DNA of 21,159 nucleotides from JBDKUD01 sp050943315 (GTDB lineage: Bacteria; Bacillota; Syntrophomonadia; Syntrophomonadales; Syntrophomonadaceae): positions 1 through 21,159 of the forward strand of contig JBMNOY010000040.1 of NCBI GenBank assembly GCA_050943315.1, read 5' to 3'. A program made the position numbers and the translations under genes. Shown here piece by piece: positions 15,209 through 21,159 of this stretch. Numbering within the stretch: position 1 is the stretch's first letter; the number at the start of each line of letters is the position of its first letter. The notes beneath the pieces are model-generated. The model saw only the letters and a list, made by a program, of their open reading frames with translations. It was not told where the DNA came from and did no database searches.

Positions 15209-16834
15209 CTAGCCGGTACCATAATATCTTTTAAGATCCTCTTCATTTAGGGATTCGCGGCGCAGCAATTCCTCGGCAATCCCTACTAATTTCTCGCGGT
15301 GGGCGGTTAATAAAACTTTAGCTCTATCCAGGCACTGCCTAAGAGTTTTCTCCACTTCATCATGTACAAATTTAGGATCGGTGTTGGTTATATAGGATAG
15401 GTTTGATATGTTGCTATCAGCCATCCCCAATTCGGTAATCATTTTAAAGGCCATATGGGTAGCCTTTTCTATGTCATTTGCTGCCCCCGAAGTTACTTCG
15501 TTAAAAATGATTTCTTCGGCTGCCCGGCCTGCCATTAATATTACCATCCGGTCAAGTATCTCTTGCTTGGTATAAAGCCTTTTGTCACTTTCCTCTGTTT
15601 GTATAGTAAAGCCTAAAGCCGTTCCCCGGGGCAAAATGGATATGCGCCGTACTGGTTCTCCGTTTAGAAGCATCCCGGCCAGGGCATGTCCGGATTCATG
15701 GTAGGCAACCCGGGTCGTTTCTTTAAGGGAAGGAATATAAGAGCGGTTTTCTATCCCGGCAATAATTCTGTCAATCGCTTCATTCACATCGTGTTCACTT
15801 ATAAAATTAGCATTTCGCCGGGCGGCTATAATGGCCGCTTCATTGCAGATATTTTCCAAATCAGCCCCGGTCATTCCCGAAGTTTTGTAAGCAAATGCTT
15901 CCAACGATATATCTTTAATAGGCTTATTCTGCACATGCATCTGCAGAATTTCCAGCCGCTCTTTAAATGAGGGGTATCCTATGGCAATATGCCGGTCAAA
16001 TCTTCCCGGTCTTAACAAAGCCGGGTCCAAAATATCTAATCGGTTAGTTGAGCCAATAACAATCACCGGGTCATTCCTGCTGCTGAATCCATCCATTTCC
16101 ACCAGTAATTGGTTTAAGGTCTGGTCTTTTTCGATACTATTTTCTCCGCCCTCACGTTTTCTGCCCAGGCAATCTATCTCGTCAATAAAAATTATCGCCC
16201 CGTCTTTATACTGCCTTGCCTTTTCGAACAATTCCCTTACCCGGCTGGCTCCCATGCCTACGTATTTTTCTACAAACTCCGAACCACTGGCGGCTACAAA
16301 TTCGACTTCTGCTTCCCTGGCCAGTGCTTTGGCCAGCAGAGTTTTCCCGGTACCAGGAGGCCCGTACATGATAATTCCCCTCGGTATCCGGGCTCCCAAT
16401 AATAAATACTTTTCCGGGGTCTTTAGAAAATCCAGCACTTCTCCTAATTCCCGCTTGGGTTCAGTAAGTCCGGCGACTTCGCTAAAAACAGCTTTGCTGG
16501 GCATAGAGTTATTTCTTTTGGGGGCTTTTTGATTACGCTTTAAGGTTCTGGCTTGCTTACCGGTATTTCGCTCTTTAAAAACATTAAAAATATTTTGTCT
16601 TCTGCGCTCTAACATTCCCATAGTAAAGGTTGAAATAAAGACGGAAGCAATAACAAAAATAGTAACATTTAACGGGTTGAGATAGTCCGGATTCATGACT
16701 TTACCCAGGAATTGTTTTATTAGGACTGAATTTGGCGCTATTAGTATAATAAGAAGGCTTACTCCGAACACGAATGCTAAAATATCCTCTCTGGTTCTCT
16801 TGCTCCGCAACTTTCGCCTTTCCTTCCATGTCAT
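15209..16834 (-). CDS. ftsH: FtsH-like membrane-anchored AAA+ zinc metalloprotease
   Basis: A 541-residue ATP-dependent protease that pulls membrane or soluble substrates through its AAA ring. Two transmembrane segments lie at about 19-35 and 56-74. The AAA domain has Walker A GPPGTGKT (158-165), the FVEKYVGMGA pore loop (187-196), Walker B IIFIDEID (214-221) and the second region of homology around RPGRFD (275-280). The M41 protease site is HESGH (379-383) with the third ligand probably D454. All catalytic residues are present. It is shorter than the usual 600-650 residues because only about 20 residues separate the two membrane segments, where classical FtsH has an external domain of about 70. 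No strong ribosome site precedes the ATG; a TTG eight codons later has GGAAGGAAAGG before it, so the start is uncertain. Confidence 0.9.
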   Translation of the reverse strand: MTWKERRKLRSKRTREDILAFVFGVSLLIILIAPNSVLIKQFLGKVMNPDYLNPLNVTIFVIASVFISTFTMGMLERRRQNIFNVFKERNTGKQARTLKRNQKAPKRNNSMPSKAVFSEVAGLTEPKRELGEVLDFLKTPEKYLLLGARIPRGIIMYGPPGTGKTLLAKALAREAEVEFVAASGSEFVEKYVGMGASRVRELFEKARQYKDGAIIFIDEIDCLGRKREGGENSIEKDQTLNQLLVEMDGFSSRNDPVIVIGSTNRLDILDPALLRPGRFDRHIAIGYPSFKERLEILQMHVQNKPIKDISLEAFAYKTSGMTGADLENICNEAAIIAARRNANFISEHDVNEAIDRIIAGIENRSYIPSLKETTRVAYHESGHALAGMLLNGEPVRRISILPRGTALGFTIQTEESDKRLYTKQEILDRMVILMAGRAAEEIIFNEVTSGAANDIEKATHMAFKMITELGMADSNISNLSYITNTDPKFVHDEVEKTLRQCLDRAKVLLTAHREKLVGIAEELLRRESLNEEDLKRYYGTG

Positions 16835-16965
16835 ATTTCTAACTATATTGTTACCTAATCGGAAAGACTTTAATTAATCTCCTTAAAAAGCCGAAGTTAC
16901 GGAAAATAGCGAAGTGGTCAATTCCTTAGAGTTAAACTGCTAACCAGTAGCTGCACCTATTGGTG

Positions 16966-16995
16966 TTGATTGCCAGGATTATAGGCAGTTTTAAT
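16966..16995 (+). promoter_or_regulatory. Weak candidate promoter for the 46-residue peptide gene
   Basis: TTGATT (16966-16971), an 18-bp spacer and TTTAAT (16990-16995), about 70 nt before the small gene. Both boxes are partial matches in AT-rich DNA. The rest of 16835-17066 holds no gene that I can support. Confidence 0.3.
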
Positions 16996-17066
16996 CAAGG
17001 ATAGAAACTTGAATATTAATAATACTATTAATGAATCGGAAATATCTATGCAAAGGAGGAGCCTTA

Positions 17067-17206
17067 TGCCTGACAAGCAAAAAGTGAAAAAAAGAGGCAT
17101 TCCGGTTGAAAAAAAACCTCTAGATAACGAATGTCCCCAAAAGGAAGGGGATAACTGCCTGGTACCGGGTGGTTTCAACGATTCTGAGCCAATTGGCGGG
17201 GGATAA
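17067..17206 (+). CDS. 46-residue peptide ending in Gly-Gly-Gly, unknown function
   Basis: A strong AAAGGAGGAG site lies 5 nt before the ATG at 17067. The frame is open further upstream, but that part overlaps the site and is AT-rich. The product has a lysine-rich front (PDKQKVKKRGIPVEKK), a centre with two Cys (NECPQKEGDNCLVPGG) and the end EPIGGG. It is hydrophilic and not a membrane or signal peptide. The layout (charged front, Cys-containing core, Gly tail) is compatible with a modified-peptide precursor, but also with a small spore or structural protein; no family is recognised. A perfect hairpin follows the stop. Confidence 0.6.
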
Positions 17207-17219
17207 TTGGTTAAACACA

Positions 17220-17246
17220 GCAGGGGTGCCCACCGGGCACCCCTGC
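17220..17246. terminator. Perfect 12-bp hairpin between convergent genes
   Basis: 17220-17231 and 17235-17246 are exact reverse complements around a 3-nt loop, very GC-rich. It lies between the ends of the small peptide gene (plus) and the Arg-rich gene (minus), so it probably terminates both. There is no T tract on either side, which is unusual for an intrinsic terminator. Confidence 0.65.
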
Positions 17247-17269
17247 TGCATAGTCGGCCAGAAAATAGG

Positions 17270-17689
17270 CTAGCGGCGGCAGGAGACCCGTCTGAAAACG
17301 GCAACTCTGCCATCCTCCAGGAATCCGGATGCTCTGAGGGTTACCCGTCCGGGGCGGCGAATAGTTAAAGTGGCAGTGCGGCGTCCGGTAGAACTGCGTC
17401 TGGCGGTAAGAGTTATAGTTGCTCCGGTAGTGGTGAAATTGCTGGTATGGTTTCTAACCCGGGCGTTTCTAAAAACAACTTGAACAAAGCGGGTACGGCC
17501 TGAACGTCTGGTAACAATACTGGTAGGCCGGTTGGAGCTAAATGAGTAGTCAAAATCTCTTCCGTTAATTAGTGCATCGAACTCACCTCTAATGAATCCA
17601 GAAGGCCCACTTCTCAGGCAAGTAACTTCAGCGCGAAATTCGGTATCATTACGGTTTGAAATTTCGCCTCTGACAATTGCATCAGCCAT
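17270..17689 (-). CDS. Arginine- and threonine-rich protein of unknown function
   Basis: A 139-residue protein behind a GAGGTG ribosome site 5 nt before the ATG. It is rich in Arg, Thr, Ser and Val and poor in Lys. Alternating patterns such as ATITLTARRSSTGRRTATLTI suggest an all-beta fold with a strongly basic surface. There are two Cys, one near the N-terminus (AEVTCL) and one at the very end (RVSCRR). No signal peptide or known domain is recognised. It could be a structural, spore-coat or surface protein, but this is only inference from composition. Codon use does not look foreign. Confidence 0.65.
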   Translation of the reverse strand: MADAIVRGEISNRNDTEFRAEVTCLRSGPSGFIRGEFDALINGRDFDYSFSSNRPTSIVTRRSGRTRFVQVVFRNARVRNHTSNFTTTGATITLTARRSSTGRRTATLTIRRPGRVTLRASGFLEDGRVAVFRRVSCRR

Positions 17690-17730
17690 CTAATCACCTC
17701 ATTTCCAATTAATATAGAGTATTTCTCTCA

Positions 17731-17745
17731 TTCCATAGTATGGAA
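17731..17745. promoter_or_regulatory. Palindrome TTCCATA-G-TATGGAA, possible operator
   Basis: A perfect 7-bp inverted repeat with one central base lies in the divergent region between the Arg-rich gene (minus) and the FIST operon (plus), 42 nt before the former. Size and symmetry suit a dimeric regulator. The remainder of 17690-17940 contains no other gene I can support. Confidence 0.4.
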
Positions 17746-17940
17746 ATAGTCCAATCAATGTTACAAATGCGGGAGTTATTGCTAAACAGGCAGATTGCTG
17801 GAATCTCTAAAACGCAAGTTGCAAAATTAGTGATATTTATCTATATTTAGCTCCAAAAGAAGGAATTTGTAAAAATAGTTCGAATATGGAATTAAGGAGG
17901 GGAACTACGAATTATAGAGAAAAGAGGAGGGACAAAGGTA

Positions 17941-18141
17941 ATGGCAGGAAGAATCAAACAAATCATTGACATCATTGTGGAAAAACGGGCCAATGGCAAT
18001 GCTACCATTGAAACCCTGACTAAATCAAAGATGGTTATGAAGGGCATCATGCCTGATAAATATACCAGCAGTTCTGATGATGATCCTCAGGTTATCGAAA
18101 AGCTTATGGCCCTGGCCAAAGAACTAAACGTAAATATTTAA
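17941..18141 (+). CDS. 66-residue protein, first gene of the FIST operon
   Basis: A small, predicted helical cytosolic protein (RIKQIIDIIVEKRANGNATI...MVMKGIMPDKYT, then DDDPQVIEKLMALAKELNV). A GAGGAGGGAC site precedes the ATG, and the FIST gene starts 16 nt behind its stop, so the two are surely co-transcribed. The two amphipathic helices joined by a KGIMPDKYTSSSDDDP linker suggest a protein-interaction role, perhaps with the FIST sensor. I do not recognise a named family. Confidence 0.7.
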   Translation: MAGRIKQIIDIIVEKRANGNATIETLTKSKMVMKGIMPDKYTSSSDDDPQVIEKLMALAKELNVNI

Positions 18142-18157
18142 GAATGGAGGAAATGGT

Positions 18158-19264
18158 ATGAATATAAAAACCGCCTATTCCGGGAAAAATGGTGTAGATG
18201 AAGCCGTACAGGAGATTTACCAGCAACTGCAGGATTTTGATACCCGGGTTTTACTATTTTTTGCCTCATCCAACTACGATCCCGCCTCAATTAGTAAAGC
18301 ACTTGAGGAAAGTTTCAGTTCCGCGGTAGTTTTTGGATGTTCCACTGCCGGGGAAATTATCAGTGGCAGGATGTTAAAGAATTCTATTGTAGCCATGGCT
18401 TTTAGTAGGGAAGCTATTGCTGATGTGAAGGTGGAAGTGGTGGAAAACATTAAACCCCACTGTGATATTAACGCCGCGTTCCAATCCTTTGAAAAACACT
18501 TCCAAACACCGATGGCCGAGCTTGATTTTGAAAAATATGTAGGCATCATTCTGGTAGACGGATTAAGTACCTGCGAAGAGAAGATCATGGACCACATTGG
18601 TGATAAAACCAACATCACCTTTATTGGCGGCTCAGCCGGCGATGATCTTAAATTTACCCAAACTTATGTTTATGCCAACGGCCGGGCGTATAGCGATGCG
18701 GCGGTACTGGCAGTTATCAAACCGACGGCCGGGTTCGATATCATTAAAACGCAGAGCTTCCGCTCCCTGGATAAATATCTGGTGGCAACCAAGGTCAATG
18801 CGGAATCCCGGGAAATTATCGAATTCGACCATATTCCAGCGGTTGAAGCTTATGCACAGGCTCTAGGGGTATCCCCGGAAAATGCCGCCGATTATTTTAT
18901 GAGTAATCCGGTAGGCTTGATTTATGGTGATGAAATATACGTTAGAAGTCCGCAAAGAATTGACGGCAGTAAAATGATCTTTTATTGCAATATTCTTGAG
19001 GGTATGGCCGTATCCCTTCTGGAATCTACAGATATTGTTGAGGATACCCAAAAAGCCCTGGCAGACAAACTGGAGAAACTAGGAACGATATCCGGCATAA
19101 TCAATTTCCACTGCATTCTGCGCACCCTGGAATTAGAGCAGAAAAATCTGACCGATGATTACGGAAAGGTTTTTGCATCTGTTCCCACCATAGGGTTTTC
19201 TACATATGGAGAAGAATACATCGGACATATCAATCAGACATCCACCATGCTGGTATTCAAATAA
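18158..19264 (+). CDS. FIST-domain sensor protein
   Basis: A 368-residue protein with the FIST_N domain (about 25-190) and FIST_C domain (about 215-350). Marks are VLLFFASSNYD (31-41), VVFGCSTAGEI (57-67), FIGGSAGDDLKF (about 152-163) and the C-terminal FHCILR followed by PTIGFSTYGEEY. FIST domains are ligand-sensing modules, thought to bind small molecules such as amino acids, and usually feed two-component, chemotaxis or partner-switching systems. No output domain is attached here, so the downstream STAS, RsbT and PP2C genes were probably its output. TGGAGG stands 6 nt before the ATG. The gene is intact, unlike the three that follow. Confidence 0.93.
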   Translation: MNIKTAYSGKNGVDEAVQEIYQQLQDFDTRVLLFFASSNYDPASISKALEESFSSAVVFGCSTAGEIISGRMLKNSIVAMAFSREAIADVKVEVVENIKPHCDINAAFQSFEKHFQTPMAELDFEKYVGIILVDGLSTCEEKIMDHIGDKTNITFIGGSAGDDLKFTQTYVYANGRAYSDAAVLAVIKPTAGFDIIKTQSFRSLDKYLVATKVNAESREIIEFDHIPAVEAYAQALGVSPENAADYFMSNPVGLIYGDEIYVRSPQRIDGSKMIFYCNILEGMAVSLLESTDIVEDTQKALADKLEKLGTISGIINFHCILRTLELEQKNLTDDYGKVFASVPTIGFSTYGEEYIGHINQTSTMLVFK

Positions 19265-19306
19265 TTAAGGGAATAGAAGCATTTACAAAGTACGACTTAA
19301 CTGGGA

Positions 19307-19638
19307 GTGATAACCGAGTGGGATTTTTCTACGCCGGTAATTCCCATAGAAGATAGCATTCTGGTGATGCCCTTGATTGGCACCATTGATACTTTCCGGG
19401 CCGACCAGATAATGGAGTCGGTTTTAAATGAGGTAACCGGGCGCCAGGCAGAAGTAATAATCATAGATATAACCGGGGTTCCGGTGGTTGATACGGCAGT
19501 TGCCAATCATTTGCTGCGAACGGTGCGGGCGGTTAAGCTGGTAGGAGGCAAATGTATCCTGAAATTGATTCCCAGGGAACCCCGACTATGTTGACCCTGG
19601 ACAAAGGACTGGCTTATTTGGCCGGCGTATCCCATTAA
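19307..19638 (+). pseudogene. STAS-domain (RsbR/RsbS-like) protein, frameshifted by a deletion
   Basis: The first frame gives a clear RsbR-type STAS domain: PIEDSILVMPLIGTIDTFRA, then VIIIDITGVPVVDTAVANHL with the usual phosphorylatable Thr region, up to GGKCIL. It then reads KLIPREPRLC and stops early. The expected C-terminal end is present in another frame at 19588-19638 as MLTLDKGLAYLAGVSH and a stop. Roughly a dozen conserved residues (usually GI-x-P-x-IAQTLV-x-LG) are missing between, so an out-of-frame deletion struck near 19570-19585. The product would lack the last helix. The start is uncertain: a GTG at 19307 is used here. Confidence 0.75.
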
Positions 19639-19684
19639 ATGGTGCAGGCAGGAAACCTCTTTTTTGAATGAAGGAGATAGGTAG

Positions 19685-20082
19685 ATGGAAAGTAATGAAA
19701 CCATTGCTATTAATACCGAAGCAGATATTGTGGTAGCCCGGCAGACTGCCCGCGAAATCGCTCGGAAACTGGGCTTTGGCGCCACTGACCAGGCGAAAAT
19801 AGCTACGGCAGTATCGGAGCCCGTAATATCGTAGTGTATGCCCAACAGGGTGAAATTATCTGCCGTGGCCTGTTCAATGGTTCACGCCGGGGAATTGAAA
19901 TAATAGCCCGGGACCAGGGGCCGGGAATCGTCAATATTGAGATGGCTTTAACTGACGGAGTATCTACATCCAACGGATTAGGCATTGGATTACCAGGTGC
20001 CCGGAGGCTGATGGGGGAATTACATATAGAATCAGTTGTCGGCCAGGGCACCAGCATAATGGCCCGAAAATGGTTGAGTTAG
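19685..20082 (+). pseudogene. rsbT: RsbT-like anti-sigma/switch kinase with a 4-nt deletion
   Basis: The ATG at 19685 has AAGGAG 8 nt upstream. The first frame runs through ADIVVARQTAREIARKLGF to KIATAVSE and stops at 19832-19834. The second frame goes on with VYAQQGEIICRGLF, the G1 box RDQGPGI and the G2 box GLGIGLPGARRLM, ending in GTSIMARKW. The family N-box reads SELARNIVVYA; here the DNA reads gagcccgtaat where gagctggcccgtaat is expected, four nucleotides short. The break sits in the ATP-binding N-box, so neither half can be an active kinase. Intact homologues phosphorylate STAS proteins and activate a PP2C phosphatase. Confidence 0.82.
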
Positions 20083-20300
20083 AAACTGCTGCCTGGGAGG
20101 TTGAACTGGATATAGATGAGGTGGATCTGTTGATAATGGCTTCGGATGGAATAGCTTTTATCCCGGGAAGCGATTTATTAAAGATTACCTGGACAAAAGC
20201 AGCTGATATGGTTCAGACCATTGGTGAAAAGTGGGGCCTGCACCGGGACGATGAGATACAACTGGGCAAGAACCGGGTTGTTAAAGCCTCCGCTGGCTAA
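20070..20300 (+). pseudogene. C-terminal fragment of a PP2C-type (RsbX/RsbU-like) phosphatase
   Basis: A 76-codon frame overlapping the end of rsbT. DLLIMASDGIAFIPGSDLLKI resembles the 'D-L-L-x-x-A-S-D-G' block of PP2C/SpoIIE phosphatases, and RDDEIQL near the end resembles their final D-D metal-binding motif. The N-terminal two thirds of such a domain, including the first metal-binding aspartates, are missing. Position after STAS and RsbT genes is where RsbX or RsbU is normally found. I infer an internal deletion that removed the front of the gene. The identification rests on short motifs. Confidence 0.55.
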
Positions 20301-20308
20301 AGTCAACC

Positions 20309-20400
20309 GATACATTAACAAAAAAGTCTTGGTGTAAGGTAAAAAATCAAGTATCCTTAAAAAGGTATTATTTAAAATTTCAGGAGCTTGTTAATGTATC
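20309..20400. repeat. Perfect 13-bp inverted repeat flanking the dacF leader
   Basis: GATACATTAACAA (20309-20321) is the exact reverse complement of 20388-20400, which contains the dacF ATG. The 66 bases between include a possible promoter TTGGTG-17 bp-TATCCT (20329-20357) and the AGGAG site (20382-20386). If a transcript starts upstream, pairing would hide the start codon; if it starts inside, the repeat acts only as DNA. Confidence 0.65.
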
Positions 20401-21159
20401 AGCGAAAGTGTTTACTGAGTGTTTTCTTAGCCATATTTTTTTTCGTTAATCTCCTACCGGTTTATGCAGCTAACCAAAACTTACCTGCAACGGGAACTTA
20501 TCCACAAACCCTGGCCAAGGCTGCGGTTTTAATGGACGCCTCCTCGGGCCGGGTTCTATATGAGAGTAATGCTCACCAGCGCTTATCTCCAGCCAGTGTG
20601 ACCAAGATTATGACCGCATTACTGGTGGCTGAACAGGGAAATCTGGAACAGAAGGTAACCATAAGCCAGAATGCAGCTGATACCCCGGAGAGTTCAGTAT
20701 GGCTGGAGCCGGGGGAAAAACTGACCCGTCGTCAGCTGCTTTATGCTTGTATGCTGAACTCAGCTAATGATGCAGCAGTGGCCTTAGCGGAAAGTGTAGC
20801 CGGGAGTGAGCAAGATTTTGTGCAGTTGATGAACCGGCGGGCCCGGCAGTTGGGTATGAAAGACAGTCATTTTGGCAACCCGCATGGACTTGAGACCGCC
20901 GGACATTATACCTCAGCCTATGATTTGGCCCTGTTAAGCCGGGAAGCCCTCACCAATAAGATATTTCGCCAGGTGGTAGCTACGCAAAGCACTAAAATTC
21001 CCTGGACTGGCAAAGAATATGATCGCCTGCTGGTTAATCAAAACCGGTTACTCTACCGGTATGACGGTGCTATCGGAGTTAAAACCGGTTATACCAAACA
21101 GGCCGGCAATTGTGTAGTTGGCGCTGCCCAAAGAGGTTCACTGGTATTGATTGCCGTGG
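20394..21159 (+). CDS. dacF: D-alanyl-D-alanine carboxypeptidase (DacF-like, S11), partial at the window end
   Basis: The first 255 codons of a penicillin-binding protein 5/DacF-type enzyme that trims the terminal D-Ala of peptidoglycan stem peptides outside the membrane. Residues 1-25 are a signal peptide (RKCLLSVFLAIFFFVNLLPVYAA). The catalytic motifs are all visible: SVTK (SxxK, Ser nucleophile), SAN (SxN) in YACMLNSANDAAVA, and KTG in GVKTGYTKQAG. AGGAG precedes the ATG by 7 nt. The C-terminal domain and membrane anchor lie beyond 21159. In spore formers dacF often heads the spoIIA-sigF operon, which would be testable downstream. The start codon lies in an inverted repeat. Confidence 0.95.
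   Translation, partial: MYQRKCLLSVFLAIFFFVNLLPVYAANQNLPATGTYPQTLAKAAVLMDASSGRVLYESNAHQRLSPASVTKIMTALLVAEQGNLEQKVTISQNAADTPESSVWLEPGEKLTRRQLLYACMLNSANDAAVALAESVAGSEQDFVQLMNRRARQLGMKDSHFGNPHGLETAGHYTSAYDLALLSREALTNKIFRQVVATQSTKIPWTGKEYDRLLVNQNRLLYRYDGAIGVKTGYTKQAGNCVVGAAQRGSLVLIAV

Noticed and set aside
20309..20400. The 92-bp block as a complete MITE with terminal inverted repeats.
   Set aside because: No target-site duplication is visible at the ends, and the right arm contains the dacF start codon.

Overview
The window looks like a chromosomal segment of an anaerobic, Gram-positive, probably spore-forming member of the Clostridia. A Syntrophomonas-like fatty-acid degrader would fit, but the species cannot be fixed from the sequence. 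The reasons are: moderate GC, strong AGGAGG-type ribosome sites, a T-box riboswitch, two ferredoxin-dependent 2-oxoacid oxidoreductase clusters, FIST and Rsb-type signalling genes, and a dacF-like D,D-carboxypeptidase at the right edge.

Left part (1-5502): purC lies on the minus strand with a clear promoter and a hairpin terminator. On the plus strand follows a possible structured RNA. Next comes a degenerate fragment of an oxidoreductase gamma subunit, then intact delta, alpha and beta subunits (cluster 1). A separately promoted acyl-CoA ligase follows.

Centre (5503-10014): a well-formed T-box leader whose specifier reads AUC (isoleucine) and whose UGGU bulge fits the A discriminator of tRNA-Ile. 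It precedes a tightly overlapping gamma-delta-alpha-beta operon (cluster 2) that ends in a CbiE/CbiT-like protein with a degraded SAM-binding motif. Inference: cluster 2 is induced by isoleucine starvation and may run in the CO2-fixing direction, turning branched-chain acyl-CoA or propionyl-CoA into a 2-oxoacid for isoleucine synthesis. The acyl-CoA ligase could supply the acyl-CoA, and cluster 1 may borrow the gamma subunit of cluster 2.

Region of decay (10098-11884): a TetR regulator without most of its DNA-binding domain, a zinc-ribbon C-terminal fragment, a radical SAM peptide-maturase-like gene with an in-frame amber stop and lost C-terminus, and the last ~57 codons of an ABC exporter ATPase. 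Together they look like relics, possibly of a RiPP locus.

Right part (12015-21159): a secreted protein of unknown function, a small basic protein, a HTH plus substrate-binding-domain regulator, a MORN-repeat protein, an FtsH-like AAA protease with a very short external loop, a 46-residue peptide gene ending in three glycines, and an arginine-rich unknown protein. Next is a signalling operon: a 66-residue protein and an intact FIST protein, followed by a STAS protein, an RsbT-like kinase and a PP2C-like fragment that are all broken. The window ends inside a dacF-like gene whose start codon lies in one arm of a perfect 13-bp inverted repeat. No rRNA, tRNA, CRISPR array or intact transposase was recognised.
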